A DNA stretch of 54,839 nt from Pelagibacteraceae bacterium AG-390-L03 (GCA_003279685.1 QCHA01000006.1:1-54839); one strand, 5' to 3'. Positions 1 through 9,579 are shown, counted from the first letter of the stretch. Numbers and translations are program-made. Notes: generated by a model not told the origin, from the letters alone.

Positions 1-71
1 TAGATTATTCACAAATTTATTATATAAATATTATTTTAAACAAGCCATAATAATTTTATTACATTGTTACT

Positions 72-1847
72 ATGAAAAAAAAGAATTTAAGAAGTCAACA
101 GTGGTTTGATAACCCAAAAGATCCTGAACAAACTGCTATATATCTAGAGCGGTATCTTAATTATGGTTTAACCAGAAAAGAGCTTCAGTCAGGCAATCCT
201 ATCATTGGGATAGCTCAATCAGGAAGTGATTTAACACCATGCAATAGACATTTTCAGTCTTTAAGCAAAAGAATTAAGGATGGAATAAGAAGAGCAGGTG
301 GTATCCCAATGGAATTTCCTACCCATCCAATTCAAGAAACGGGAAAAAGACCAACTGCAATGTTAGATAGAAATTTATCTTATCTATCTTTAGTTGAGGT
401 GCTTTATGGATATCCAATTGATGGAGTAATTTTAACAACAGGTTGTGATAAGACTACACCAGCAGCTTTAATGGCAGCAGCAACTGTAAACATTCCAGCA
501 ATTGTTTTGTCAGGTGGGCCAATGCTAGATGGAGTTTACAAGGGTAAATTATCTGGATCAGGAACTGTTATATGGGAAGCGAGAAGATTGTTATCAAAAG
601 GAAAAATTAATTATGATGAGTTTATGGATATGGTATCCGCTTCTGCTCCAAGCATAGGTCATTGCAATACAATGGGAACAGCTTCTTCAATGAATTCAGT
701 AGCTGAAGCTTTAGGAATGTCTTTGACAGGATGTGCAGTGATACCTGCGCCCTACAGAGAAAGAGAACAAATTTCTTTTGAAACAGGAAAAAGAATTGTT
801 GGAATGGTTCACGAAGATTTAAAGCCTTCTAAAATTATGACACGTAAAGCATTTGAAAACGCAGTTGTAGTTGCAAGTGCAATAGGAGCCTCAAGCAACT
901 GTACAACGCATTTAATTGCTATTGCAAAACACATGGGAATTAAATTTGATTTATCTAATTGGCAAAAATTAGGACATGCAATTCCATTGCTTGCCAACTG
1001 CCAGCCAGCTGGTGAATATTTAATGGAAAGTTTTTATAGAGCCGGTGGAATTCCAGCTGTTATGAAAGAATTGATGAAACACAAAAAAATTCATACCAAT
1101 ATAATGACAGTGTCTGGAAAAAATGTTGGTCAAAATTTAAAAAGAAAAATAGAAGTTGATAGAAGTGTAATTAAAACTTTCAAAGAATGCTTAACAGAAA
1201 AAGCAGGATTTTTGGTTATGAAAAGTAATTTCTTTTCGACAGCTGTTATGAAAACTTCTGTTATAAGTAAAGAATTTAGAGAAAGATTTCTGTCAGATCC
1301 AAAAAAACCTAATGTTTTTACTGGTAAAGCTGTAGTATTTGAAGGACCAGAGGATTATCACAAAAGAATAAATAGTAAAAAATTAAAGATAGATGAAAAA
1401 TCAATATTAATTATTAGAGGGTGTGGCCCAGTTGGGTATCCTGGAGCTGCAGAAGTTGTTAATATGCAGCCGCCTGATAAGTTATTAAAAAAAGGGATTA
1501 ATGCATTACCGACGCTAGGAGATGGAAGGCAAAGTGGTACTTCAGAAAGCCCATCTATTCTTCATGTATCACCAGAATCTGCTGTAGGTGGTGATTTAGC
1601 TATTGTTAGAACTGGAGATAAAATGACAATTGATCTTAATAAAAGAAGAGTGGATTTATTAATTTCACAATTAGAATTTAAAAAAAGAAGAAAGAAAAAG
1701 AAGCTTTTAAAAATTGACAACCAAACACCATGGCAAGAAATTTTTAGAAATTCAGTTGGTCAACTCGAAGATGGAGCTTGCATTAATACTAGATCTCAGT
1801 ATTTAGATGTTGCAACAAAAAAAGGAATACCAAGAAATTCTCATTAA
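72..1847 (+). CDS. IlvD/Edd-family sugar-acid dehydratase
   Basis: This 591-aa protein belongs to the dihydroxy-acid/6-phosphogluconate dehydratase family. The three Fe-S cluster cysteines are visible at about C57 (TPCNRH), C125 (TGCDKTTPA) and C198 (GHCNTMG), as is the C-terminal DGRQSGTSESPS stretch. Family enzymes use a [2Fe-2S] cluster and Mg2+ to remove water from a polyhydroxy acid, giving a 2-keto-3-deoxy acid. The neighbours (TRAP importer, SDR, FAH hydrolase, second dehydratase, lactonase) point to an aldonic acid such as arabinonate, xylonate or fuconate rather than branched-chain amino acid synthesis. The exact sugar acid cannot be read from the sequence. The next gene starts 2 nt after the stop, so the two are probably co-transcribed. 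Confidence 0.85.
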   Translation: MKKKNLRSQQWFDNPKDPEQTAIYLERYLNYGLTRKELQSGNPIIGIAQSGSDLTPCNRHFQSLSKRIKDGIRRAGGIPMEFPTHPIQETGKRPTAMLDRNLSYLSLVEVLYGYPIDGVILTTGCDKTTPAALMAAATVNIPAIVLSGGPMLDGVYKGKLSGSGTVIWEARRLLSKGKINYDEFMDMVSASAPSIGHCNTMGTASSMNSVAEALGMSLTGCAVIPAPYREREQISFETGKRIVGMVHEDLKPSKIMTRKAFENAVVVASAIGASSNCTTHLIAIAKHMGIKFDLSNWQKLGHAIPLLANCQPAGEYLMESFYRAGGIPAVMKELMKHKKIHTNIMTVSGKNVGQNLKRKIEVDRSVIKTFKECLTEKAGFLVMKSNFFSTAVMKTSVISKEFRERFLSDPKKPNVFTGKAVVFEGPEDYHKRINSKKLKIDEKSILIIRGCGPVGYPGAAEVVNMQPPDKLLKKGINALPTLGDGRQSGTSESPSILHVSPESAVGGDLAIVRTGDKMTIDLNKRRVDLLISQLEFKKRRKKKKLLKIDNQTPWQEIFRNSVGQLEDGACINTRSQYLDVATKKGIPRNSH

Positions 1848-1848
1848 C

Positions 1849-2817
1849 ATGAAACCTAAAATATTAGTTACTAGAAAATTATCAGATGGAGCAGAAGAAA
1901 AATTAAAGAATTCTTTTGAAGTAACTCTGAATCCTAAAGATGAACCAATTGCAAATGATTATCTTATCAAGATGGCTAATGAGTATGATGGATTTATTTC
2001 AACAGGGTTTGATAAAATTGGTGAAGATTTTTTTAAAGATTTAAATGGTAAATTAAAAATTATTGCTCAAGTTGGGGTAGGCTATGATAATATTTCAGTA
2101 AAGTCTGCCAAGGATAAAAATATTAAAGTTACAAATACACCCAATGTTTTAAATGAAGCGGTTGCTGAAACAACTATACTTTTGATTTTGGCTGCATCAA
2201 GAAGGATAGGTGAAGCTTATAATTTAGTAAGATCTGGTAATTGGAAAAATCAAAAACCTGATTTAACTAAATTTATGATTGGTAATTCAGTTACAGGAAA
2301 AACTCTTGGTATAATAGGAATGGGACGTATTGGTAGAATGGCAGCCAAATGTGCAAAAGCATTTGGAATGAAAATAATCTATTATAATAGAAACAAGCTT
2401 TCAGAAGATTTAGAGGATGGCGCAAAATATTACCAAGATATCAAGTCAATGATGCCTGATTGTGATTTTGTAAGTGTTCACACACCTGCAACATCTGAAA
2501 CTAAACATATCTTAAATTCATCTACAATTTCTTTACTACCTAAACATGCCGTAGTAATTAATACCTCAAGAGGATCAACTATTGATGATGAAGCTTTAAT
2601 TGACGCACTTCAAAATAATAAAATTTATGCTGCTGGGTTGGATGTTTTTAATAATGAACCCAATCTTGATGAAAGATATATGAAATTAGATAATTGTTTT
2701 GTTTTACCTCATGTTGGTAGCGCTACCCACGAAACTCGTTTAGCAATGAGCATGATGGCAGTAGAAAATATATGTAATTATTTTGAAAATAAGCCGCTTA
2801 TTTCTGAAGTGGTATAA
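1849..2817 (+). CDS. D-2-hydroxyacid dehydrogenase (glyoxylate/hydroxypyruvate reductase type)
   Basis: This NAD(P)-dependent D-2-hydroxyacid dehydrogenase has about 322 aa from the ATG at 1849. A longer reading from 1807 overlaps the upstream gene and adds 14 residues without family resemblance, so I chose 1849. Visible features are the Rossmann motif GIIGMGRIGR, the catalytic Arg in INTSRGS, the Glu region DVFNNEPN and the catalytic His in LPHVGSAT. Such enzymes interconvert 2-keto acids and D-2-hydroxyacids. In this cassette the substrate could be glyoxylate or glycolaldehyde-derived acid released from a pentonate, but that is inference. It lies 2 nt after the dehydratase. Confidence 0.88.
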   Translation: MKPKILVTRKLSDGAEEKLKNSFEVTLNPKDEPIANDYLIKMANEYDGFISTGFDKIGEDFFKDLNGKLKIIAQVGVGYDNISVKSAKDKNIKVTNTPNVLNEAVAETTILLILAASRRIGEAYNLVRSGNWKNQKPDLTKFMIGNSVTGKTLGIIGMGRIGRMAAKCAKAFGMKIIYYNRNKLSEDLEDGAKYYQDIKSMMPDCDFVSVHTPATSETKHILNSSTISLLPKHAVVINTSRGSTIDDEALIDALQNNKIYAAGLDVFNNEPNLDERYMKLDNCFVLPHVGSATHETRLAMSMMAVENICNYFENKPLISEVV

Positions 2818-2818
2818 T

Positions 2819-2839
2819 ACAACTCTTAGTTGTTTATTT
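2819..2839 (+). terminator. weak hairpin after the hydroxyacid dehydrogenase gene
   Basis: Directly after the stop codon, ACAACT (2819-2824) and AGTTGT (2828-2833) form a 6-bp stem with a 3-nt loop, followed by TTATTT. The stem is short and AT-rich, so it is at best a weak terminator separating the two enzyme genes from the TRAP operon. Confidence 0.3.
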
Positions 2840-2945
2840 AGTTAATATATATAATTTCTATACATATTTTTCAGCCTTTTGTTTGAAATTAAAAATCATT
2901 TATGATTAAGTTCCAATATTAAAAAACATAAACGAGAGGAAGATA

Positions 2946-3962
2946 ATGTTTAAATTAATAACAAAAACTATAGCTACAGTAGCTATTGTTTCAGTTGCTT
3001 TATTTGGCTCTGCAAACGCAAAGACTTTAAAGATTGAAACTCACTTTACTGCTAGTTCACCAAACGGTGAAGTTGCAGCTCAATTCGCTAAAAACGTTGA
3101 AATGTTTTCTGGTGGAAGCTTAAAAGTACAAATGTTTTATTCATCTTCAGTAACAGGAAAATCTGCTGAAGTATTTAATTCTGCGCAAACTGGAATTATT
3201 GACTGTGATATGACTGGTGCTGGTTACCAAACAGGTAAAAATGCTGCATTCCAATTTGCAGGTGATGTAATGGGTGGATACGATAACCCTTATCAACAAT
3301 ATGATTTCTTGAAGTTCCCTGGAGCTCAAGATGCTGTTGATGCACTTTACAACAAATATGGAATGACTCTTATTGGTTGGTGGATACCTGGACATGAGTC
3401 TTTAATATCTAGCAAACCTATTCCAGATGTTGCATCTATCAAAGACTTTAAATTTAGATCACCTCCAGGAATGGAAAGTATGATCTTTACAGCATTAGGC
3501 GCTAAGCCAATCGTAATGGATTTCGGTGAAGTTCCAACTGCTTTACAAACAGGTCTAATCGATGGTGCCGACTATTCATCTTTAGCTACTAACTATGCAG
3601 GTGGACACTATGAGCAAAATAAATATGCTACATATCCTGGTTTCCACTCTATGCCAGCTGACCACTTAGCTTGTAATACTAAAGTATGGAATAAGCTAAA
3701 ACCTCATGAAAGAGGAGCAATGAAAGCAGGAATAGAAATTGCTGGAAGAACTATCACTAGCTTAGTTGAGAGAAAAAATGCTGAAGCAGTTAAAGCTTTA
3801 AATGAAATGGGTGTTACTCTTCATGACTGGTCTCGAGAAGATAGACTTAAATTCAGAAATGCTGCACTTGGAGCATGGGAAGAATGGAAGAAGAAATCTC
3901 CTGAGGCTGCTGCTCTTATAGATATACACACAGCTTACATGAAAGCTAACGGTATTCTATAA
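2946..3962 (+). CDS. dctP: TRAP transporter substrate-binding protein (DctP family)
   Basis: This 338-aa periplasmic solute receptor of a tripartite ATP-independent transporter has a clear signal peptide (charged N-terminus, hydrophobic 10-22, cleavage after SANA at about residue 25). The DctP-fold core includes KFRSPPGMES, the region that normally holds the carboxylate-binding Arg, and PTALQTGLIDGAD. TRAP receptors bind organic acids and deliver them to the QM membrane pair, which follows at 4037-5930. A strong ribosome site, GAGAGGA, lies about 6 nt before the ATG. A hairpin terminator follows, so the receptor is probably made in excess over QM. With the surrounding enzymes, the ligand is likely a sugar acid (inference). 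Confidence 0.93.
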   Translation: MFKLITKTIATVAIVSVALFGSANAKTLKIETHFTASSPNGEVAAQFAKNVEMFSGGSLKVQMFYSSSVTGKSAEVFNSAQTGIIDCDMTGAGYQTGKNAAFQFAGDVMGGYDNPYQQYDFLKFPGAQDAVDALYNKYGMTLIGWWIPGHESLISSKPIPDVASIKDFKFRSPPGMESMIFTALGAKPIVMDFGEVPTALQTGLIDGADYSSLATNYAGGHYEQNKYATYPGFHSMPADHLACNTKVWNKLKPHERGAMKAGIEIAGRTITSLVERKNAEAVKALNEMGVTLHDWSREDRLKFRNAALGAWEEWKKKSPEAAALIDIHTAYMKANGIL

Positions 3963-3988
3963 TTAGAAGAAGTATATAATAAAATCTT

Positions 3989-4015
3989 GAAGGGCCTGAA
4001 AAGGCCCTTCTTTTT
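3989..4015 (+). terminator. rho-independent terminator between dctP and dctQ
   Basis: GAAGGGCCT (3989-3997) and AGGCCCTTC (4002-4010) form a perfect 9-bp stem closed by a GAAA tetraloop and followed by TTTTT. Its position inside the operon suggests partial termination, which would favour the binding protein over the membrane subunits. Confidence 0.88.
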
Positions 4016-4036
4016 AATTCAAAATTTATTTAAATT

Positions 4037-4606
4037 ATGCTTGATAAACAGTTACAAGAGCAAAATGAAAAAGTTGCAAGCAAAGATGATTTCCCAATAA
4101 ATTGGGTTGATAGAATTTCTTTATTTTTAAGTCACACAATTAAATATTTAATCCCTGTAATAGTACTTGTAATGATGTACGAAATTTTCATGAGGTATGT
4201 AGTTTTTAAGCCAACTTTGTGGGCTAACGAACTATGTTTATGGTTGGCTGGTGTATGTTATTTAGTTGGTGGAATATATGCAACAAGATTAAGAAGCCAT
4301 ATTCGAATAGTATTATTGTATGATTGGGTTAGTAGACCGACACAGAGAATATTTGATCTAATAAGCACTATTATCATAGTTCTTTTTGCTGCAGCTGTAA
4401 TTTATGGTGGAATGGAAGATGCATACAGATCATTCATAAATTGGGAGAGATTTGCAACATATTGGGATCCACCAATTCCTGCTACTATGAAGCCATTAAC
4501 ACTTATATGCGTATTTCTTATTGCTTTACAATCTGTAAATAATTTAATTATTGATTGGAAAAATCCTAAAGAAAAACAATACGACCCTGCTAAAGATTTA
4601 GAATAA
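4037..4606 (+). CDS. dctQ: TRAP transporter small permease (DctQ family)
   Basis: This 189-aa membrane protein has four predicted hydrophobic segments (about 34-52, 70-88, 112-130, 152-170). The motif ANELCLWLAGVCYLVGG is typical of DctQ, the small subunit that partners the large DctM subunit. It has a longer hydrophilic N-terminus (about 30 residues) than the minimum for the family. It sits after the dctP terminator, and dctM begins 1 nt after its stop, implying coupled translation. No strong ribosome site is visible ahead of the start. Confidence 0.88.
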   Translation: MLDKQLQEQNEKVASKDDFPINWVDRISLFLSHTIKYLIPVIVLVMMYEIFMRYVVFKPTLWANELCLWLAGVCYLVGGIYATRLRSHIRIVLLYDWVSRPTQRIFDLISTIIIVLFAAAVIYGGMEDAYRSFINWERFATYWDPPIPATMKPLTLICVFLIALQSVNNLIIDWKNPKEKQYDPAKDLE

Positions 4607-4607
4607 A

Positions 4608-5930
4608 ATGGAATTTGAAATAGGAACACTCTCAATAATACTTATAGTTGGTTTATTAGGTCTAATATCTATTGGTGTTCCAATGGGTTTTGCCTCAGGA
4701 TTTATGGGGGCAGTACTAGTATTTCTTTACATTGGTGAACATGCTTTAGGTATTTTGCTTTCAAGGTACTATTCTCTTGTTGTTACTTATTCATTTTTAT
4801 CAGTTCCATTATTTATCTTTATGGCCTCCTTGCTTGAACGCTCGAATATAGCGAGAGATTTATATGATGCTTTAAATGCTTGGTTAAGAAAAACCAGAGG
4901 TGGGGTAGGTGTAGTAACAGCAATCATGGCAACAATTATGGCTGCGATGAGTGGAATTATTGGAGGAGAAATAGTTTTATTAGGATTGATTGCTCTCCCT
5001 CAAATGTTGAGATTAAAATACGATCAAGATATGTCAATTGGGATTATTTGTGCATCAGGTTCTTTAGGTACTATGATACCGCCGTCTATTGTTTTAATTA
5101 TTTATGGATTAACAACTGAAACTTCAATTACAATGTTATTCCAAGAAGCTATAGTTCCAGGTTTGATGATTTCAGGTTTAATAATTACCTACATTCTTAT
5201 TCGAACAAGATTACAACCACATCTTGCACCAATAAGTGATGAAGCACCTTTAACTTTTAAAGAAAAGATGTCATACCTTCCAGGCCTTTTACCTCCAATT
5301 GGTATAGTAATAATTGTTTTAGGTTCAATTTATTCTGGAATAACTGGTATCACTGAAGCAGCTGGAATGGGTGTTGTTGCTACATTGATTATAATATTTG
5401 CGAGAAAAGAACTAACATGGTTTTTATTTAAAGATGCATTGGTCAGAACATTTAAAGCATCAGGAACTATTTTAACTATTACTTTTGGAGCAACAGTATT
5501 AGCAGGTGCTTACTCTCTGGCAGGTGGACCAACTTATGTAGCCGAGGCTATTTTAGCTTATGATTTAAAACCAATGTATTTAATTTTCATGATGCAAATA
5601 ATGTTCTTAATAATGGGAGCATTCATGGATTGGGTTGGAATTGTTTTATTAGCTATGCCTGTTTTTTTACCAATAGTTCTTGCTTTAGGATTTGATCCAA
5701 TATGGTTTGGGATTTTATTTTGTGTAAATATGCAAGTTTCATTTTTAAGCCCACCATTTGGTCCTGCAGCTTTTTACTTAAAATCAGTTGCTCCCCCGCA
5801 TATATCTTTGACTGATATATTCAGAGGTTTTGCCCCATTTGTTGTTATTCAATTAATTGTTTTAGCTTGTGTAATGTTTTTTCCTGAAGCAATGACACAA
5901 AATTTCCACGAATTTAAACCTAAACCATGA
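4608..5930 (+). CDS. dctM: TRAP transporter large permease (DctM family)
   Basis: This 440-aa polytopic protein has about a dozen hydrophobic segments. The family signatures GVPMGFASGF near the N-terminus, SGSLGTMIPPSIVLIIYG mid-protein and SFLSPPFGPAAFYLKS near the C-terminus are all present. DctM is the ion-coupled channel subunit that receives ligand from the DctP protein. Its last codons overlap the next gene by 4 nt (ATGA), so the reductase gene that follows is translationally coupled to the transporter. This places the transporter and the catabolic enzymes in one unit. Confidence 0.92.
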   Translation: MEFEIGTLSIILIVGLLGLISIGVPMGFASGFMGAVLVFLYIGEHALGILLSRYYSLVVTYSFLSVPLFIFMASLLERSNIARDLYDALNAWLRKTRGGVGVVTAIMATIMAAMSGIIGGEIVLLGLIALPQMLRLKYDQDMSIGIICASGSLGTMIPPSIVLIIYGLTTETSITMLFQEAIVPGLMISGLIITYILIRTRLQPHLAPISDEAPLTFKEKMSYLPGLLPPIGIVIIVLGSIYSGITGITEAAGMGVVATLIIIFARKELTWFLFKDALVRTFKASGTILTITFGATVLAGAYSLAGGPTYVAEAILAYDLKPMYLIFMMQIMFLIMGAFMDWVGIVLLAMPVFLPIVLALGFDPIWFGILFCVNMQVSFLSPPFGPAAFYLKSVAPPHISLTDIFRGFAPFVVIQLIVLACVMFFPEAMTQNFHEFKPKP

Positions 5931-6796
5931 TGAAAGTTGGCTTTATTGGGATAGGTCTCATGGGCCTTCCAATGGCAAGGAATATATTAAAAACTGGATA
6001 TAATTTAAAGGCTTTTAATAGATCTCAAAATAAAGCTGAAGCATTAAAAGAATTTGGTGCTGAAATCACAACTTCAATCAACGATGCTGTCAAAGATAGC
6101 GATATTATAATCACTATGCTTACAGATGATACGGCTATTAATGAAGTAATGGACAGTTCAAATTTTTTAGAAAATTTAAAATCAAGTGCTACAGTTATTG
6201 ATATGAGCTCAGTTAAACCTACTACAGCAACCAGATATGGAAATAATTTTAAATCTAAAAATATTAAATATTTAGACGCACCTGTTTCTGGAGGAACTAT
6301 TGGAGCAGAAGAGGCTTCATTAGCTATAATGGTTGGTGGTGAACAAGATGTTTTTAATGAATCATATGATGTTTTGAAGACCATGGGAAATCCAACTTTA
6401 GTAGGACCAGTGGGAAGTGGACAAGTTTCTAAATTAGCAAATCAAATTATAGTTGGGCTAACTATTGGGGCGGTTGCAGAAGCTATAACTCTTTGTGAAA
6501 AAGCAGGAGCAAATCCAGATAAAATGATCAAAGCCTTATCAGGTGGTTGGGCAGATAGTAAAATTCTTCAAACACATGGTAAGCGAATGATTGATAAAGA
6601 TTTTACTCCAAAAGGTAGAACTTCAGTTCATTTAAAAGATATGAATAACATTTTAGAGTGTGCAAATAGCCATAATACTTATTTACCTATTTCAAATTTA
6701 GTTAAAGAAATGTATAAAACTCTTGTTGAAAATGGACATGGAGAAACAGATCATAGTTCTCTTTATAAAGAAATTGAAAGGATGAATAAAAAATGA
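5927..6796 (+). CDS. NAD(P)-dependent 3-hydroxyisobutyrate / tartronate semialdehyde reductase family
   Basis: This 289-aa beta-hydroxyacid dehydrogenase has the N-terminal Rossmann signature GFIGIGLMGLPMARN, the substrate motif DAPVSGGTIGAEE and the catalytic Lys in GSGQVSKLANQ. Family members include GarR (tartronate semialdehyde reductase), MmsB and GlxR. The gene starts inside the dctM stop (ATGATG gives two possible starts, 5927 or 5930). It overlaps the next SDR gene by 4 nt. Within a sugar-acid cassette a GarR-like role on a C3 semialdehyde is plausible but unproven. Confidence 0.87.
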   Translation: MMKVGFIGIGLMGLPMARNILKTGYNLKAFNRSQNKAEALKEFGAEITTSINDAVKDSDIIITMLTDDTAINEVMDSSNFLENLKSSATVIDMSSVKPTTATRYGNNFKSKNIKYLDAPVSGGTIGAEEASLAIMVGGEQDVFNESYDVLKTMGNPTLVGPVGSGQVSKLANQIIVGLTIGAVAEAITLCEKAGANPDKMIKALSGGWADSKILQTHGKRMIDKDFTPKGRTSVHLKDMNNILECANSHNTYLPISNLVKEMYKTLVENGHGETDHSSLYKEIERMNKK

Positions 6797-7536
6797 GCGG
6801 TAGATTAGAAGGTAAAAAAATCATAGTAACAGCTGCAGGTCAGGGAATTGGAAAAGCAACTGCAATTGCTTTCCATAACGAAGGGGCAAGTGTTACAGCA
6901 ACAGATTTAAATGATAAAACCTTAGCTGATTTAAAAAAAGAATATCCTAATATTAATATTCAAACATTAGACTCAACAGATAATAATGCAATTTTAGAAT
7001 TTGTAAAAACTTTAGACAAAGTTGATGTATTATTTAATGCAGTAGGTTTTGTTCATCATGGCACTATACTTGATTGTGAAGAAAAAGACTGGGACTTCTC
7101 ATTTGATGTAAACATTAAAGCTATGTATTTTATGTGTAAAGCAATCATACCTTTAATGATTAAGCAAAATGGCGGAAGTATAATTAATATTTCTTCAATA
7201 GCTTCAAGTTTAAAAGGTTTGCCAAATAGATTTGTTTATGGAGCATCCAAAGCGGCTATTATTGGATTAACAAAATCAATTGCCTCAGATTTTGTTAAAC
7301 AAAATATTAGATGTAATTCTATTGCACCAGGTACAGTTTTTTCACCATCTTGGCAAGATAGGGTTAATCAAAGTCCTGATCCAGTGCAGGCTAAAAAAGA
7401 TTTCATTGCGAGACAACCTATGGGAAGATTAGGTACTGCAGAAGAAATAGCAGCTATGGCAATTTATTTAGCTGGAGATGAATCTACATTTACAACTGGA
7501 AATACTTTTCCAGTTGATGGTGGAATGACAATTTAA
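6793..7536 (+). CDS. Short-chain dehydrogenase/reductase, likely 2-keto-3-deoxy-sugar-acid dehydrogenase
   Basis: This 247-aa classical SDR has the cofactor motif TAAGQGIGKAT (residues 13-23), a catalytic Ser in NISSIAS, YGASKAA (Tyr and Lys of the active site) and a C-terminal PVDGGMTI. The Asp after the second strand (TATDLND) suggests NAD(H) preference. It resembles the SDRs that oxidise 2-keto-3-deoxy-L-fuconate and related acids at C4. The next gene encodes the FAH-fold hydrolase that would cleave the resulting 2,4-diketo acid, which supports that role. It overlaps its upstream neighbour by 4 nt. Confidence 0.82.
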   Translation: MSGRLEGKKIIVTAAGQGIGKATAIAFHNEGASVTATDLNDKTLADLKKEYPNINIQTLDSTDNNAILEFVKTLDKVDVLFNAVGFVHHGTILDCEEKDWDFSFDVNIKAMYFMCKAIIPLMIKQNGGSIINISSIASSLKGLPNRFVYGASKAAIIGLTKSIASDFVKQNIRCNSIAPGTVFSPSWQDRVNQSPDPVQAKKDFIARQPMGRLGTAEEIAAMAIYLAGDESTFTTGNTFPVDGGMTI

Positions 7537-7557
7537 TTAATTAAAAAAAGGAGATAT

Positions 7558-8400
7558 ATGAAATTATTAAGAGTTGGAACAAAAGGAAATGAAAAACCAG
7601 CAGTATTAGATAAAGATGGTAAAATTAGAGATATTAGTTCTCATATAAGTGATTTAAACCCTGAAAATGTAAATTTTGAAACGATAACAAAATTACAAAG
7701 TGAAGATTTATTCTCACTTCCAGAATTATCTTCAAGTGAAAGAGTAGGTTCGTGTGTTACAAAACCTGGCAAATTTGTAGCAATAGGGTTAAATTATTCT
7801 GACCATGCTGCTGAAACTGGAGCAGAAGTTCCATCAGAACCTATAATGTTTATGAAAGCGACTAGTTGTATAACTGGTCCTAATGATGATGTTGAAATAG
7901 TATCGGGATCTAAAAAATTAGATTGGGAAGTTGAACTTGGGATTGTGATTGGAAAAGAGACAAAACATATTTCAGAAGATAAAGCTCAAGATCATATTTT
8001 AGGATATTGTTTAGTTAACGATGTTAGTGAAAGAGAGTGGCAAATTGAAAAAATGGGTCAATGGGTAAAAGGAAAATCTCATGATACTTACGGACCTATT
8101 GGACCATATCTTGTTACAAAAGATGAAATATCAGACATCAATAATTTAAAGATGAGCTTAGATGTCAATGGAAATAGAATGCAAACAGGTAATACAAGTA
8201 CAATGATTTTTAATGTAAATGTGATTGTATCTTATGTAAGTAAATTTATGTCGTTACAACCTGGTGATATTATTACTACTGGTACACCTCCAGGTGTTGG
8301 AATGGGAATGAAGCCGCAGCAATTTTTGAAAGCTGGAGATGTGATGAAATTATCAATAGAAAACTTGGGTGAGCAAAACTCGAAAGTAGTTGCGATATAA
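7558..8400 (+). CDS. Fumarylacetoacetate hydrolase-family protein (2,4-diketo-3-deoxy acid hydrolase candidate)
   Basis: This 280-aa FAH-fold enzyme contains FVAIGLNYSDHAAE, the metal-binding EVELGIVIGK, VNDVSEREWQ and ITTGTPPGVGMGM, all in family order. FAH-family hydrolases use Mg2+ or Ca2+ to cleave C-C bonds of diketo acids. One subgroup splits 2,4-diketo-3-deoxy-fuconate or -pentonate into pyruvate and a 2-hydroxyacid (lactate or glycolate). The SDR directly upstream would supply that diketo acid. The ribosome site AAGGAGATAT precedes the ATG closely. Ureidoglycolate lyase is an alternative label for this subgroup, but no purine genes are nearby. Confidence 0.85.
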   Translation: MKLLRVGTKGNEKPAVLDKDGKIRDISSHISDLNPENVNFETITKLQSEDLFSLPELSSSERVGSCVTKPGKFVAIGLNYSDHAAETGAEVPSEPIMFMKATSCITGPNDDVEIVSGSKKLDWEVELGIVIGKETKHISEDKAQDHILGYCLVNDVSEREWQIEKMGQWVKGKSHDTYGPIGPYLVTKDEISDINNLKMSLDVNGNRMQTGNTSTMIFNVNVIVSYVSKFMSLQPGDIITTGTPPGVGMGMKPQQFLKAGDVMKLSIENLGEQNSKVVAI

Positions 8401-8406
8401 TTGATT

Positions 8407-9579
8407 GTGAAAATAACTTCTATTAAAAGTTATGTACTTAAATATGAGTTAGAAAAAGAATTAGGTTATTCGCAACAATATTATAAACATAGAACTGCGC
8501 ATCTTGTTGAAGTTCAAACTGATGAAGGCATTACAGGTTGGGGTGAATGTTTTGGTCCTGGTAACATTGCCTTAGCTAATAAATTTATCGTTGAAAAAGT
8601 TATTCAGCCATTAATCATTGGAGAAGATCCTTTAAATAAAGAGCATATTTGGCATAAAGTTTATAATCTTTTAAGAGATAGTGGCCAAAAAGGAATGCCG
8701 ATTCAGGCACTGTCCGGTGTTGATATTGCATTATGGGATATCTTAGGAAAAAAAACCAAAACTCCTCTCTACCAATTAATTGGAGGAAAGTGCAATGAGC
8801 AAGTTCCAGTTTATGGCTATGGAATGATGCTGCAAAAAAAATCTACCTCAGAATTAATTGATTTATTTAAAGATGAAGCAAGCCAAATTAAGTCTAAAAA
8901 TTTTAAAGCTATGAAAATGAAGGTTGGATTAGGACCAGTGGAAGATCTTAAGTTAGTTAGAGCAGTAAGAGATATTGTTGGAAAAGATTTTAGATTAATG
9001 GTCGATGCAAATCATGCTTATACATTAAATGACGCTTTGTATGTGGGACGAGGTTTAGACGAGCTTGATATATTTTGGTTTGAGGAACCCGTAGCACCAG
9101 AAGATTATGATGGTTATAGAGATTTAAAGCAAAAAATTAATACAAATATTGCAGGAGGAGAAGCTGAGTTTACAAAGTACGGATGGAATGAACTTATTAA
9201 AGGCAAATGTATTGATATAGCTCAACCAGAAGTTTGTGGATTAGGTGGAATTACCGAGTATTTAAAAGTATCAGCTATAGCACAAGCTAACTTTATTCCA
9301 GTTGTAAACCATGTCTGGGGATCTGCTGTAAGTATTGCAACTAACTTACACTTATTAACAGCCCAACCTGATATGCCAGGAGGTTTATTTCCATCAAAAA
9401 CAATGTTGGAATTTGACACAACAGAAAAAAATATTTTTATTACTGATCTTCCTACTGAAAGTTTTTCAATTTTAGGACAAGTTAAAGAAAATAATGGATT
9501 TGCTTCTGTATCAGACAATCCTGGAATAGGTATTACACCTAATCATGATTTTATTAAGGAATTTGAAGTCAATGAATAA
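8407..9579 (+). CDS. Enolase-superfamily (mandelate racemase-type) sugar-acid dehydratase
   Basis: This protein of about 390 aa has the N-terminal capping domain (GWGECFGPG) and a TIM barrel with the acid/base lysines in KAMKMKVG, metal ligands in DANHAY, FEEPV and GGEAE, and the active-site His in VNHVWGS. Members with this constellation dehydrate aldonic or aldaric acids. I placed the start at the GTG at 8407, giving MKITSIKSYVLKYE, a typical family N-terminus; a TTG at 8401 is also possible. It abuts the FAH gene. A second dehydratase of a different fold (72-1847) in the same cluster suggests two substrates or two epimers. Confidence 0.83.
   Translation: MKITSIKSYVLKYELEKELGYSQQYYKHRTAHLVEVQTDEGITGWGECFGPGNIALANKFIVEKVIQPLIIGEDPLNKEHIWHKVYNLLRDSGQKGMPIQALSGVDIALWDILGKKTKTPLYQLIGGKCNEQVPVYGYGMMLQKKSTSELIDLFKDEASQIKSKNFKAMKMKVGLGPVEDLKLVRAVRDIVGKDFRLMVDANHAYTLNDALYVGRGLDELDIFWFEEPVAPEDYDGYRDLKQKINTNIAGGEAEFTKYGWNELIKGKCIDIAQPEVCGLGGITEYLKVSAIAQANFIPVVNHVWGSAVSIATNLHLLTAQPDMPGGLFPSKTMLEFDTTEKNIFITDLPTESFSILGQVKENNGFASVSDNPGIGITPNHDFIKEFEVNE

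Noticed and set aside
809..997. Minus-strand ORF of 62 aa inside the IlvD/Edd gene, and similar antisense ORFs inside most large genes (for example 3147-3395, 6025-6384, 9222-9518, 26526-26768, 41788-42282)
   Set aside because: Each lies wholly within a gene with strong family motifs, has no ribosome site and no recognisable domain. They are by-products of AT-rich codon use.
1807..1848. Longer start for the 2-hydroxyacid dehydrogenase at 1807
   Set aside because: It would overlap the upstream gene by 41 nt and adds residues unlike the family; the ATG at 1849 gives the normal MKPKILVTRK start.
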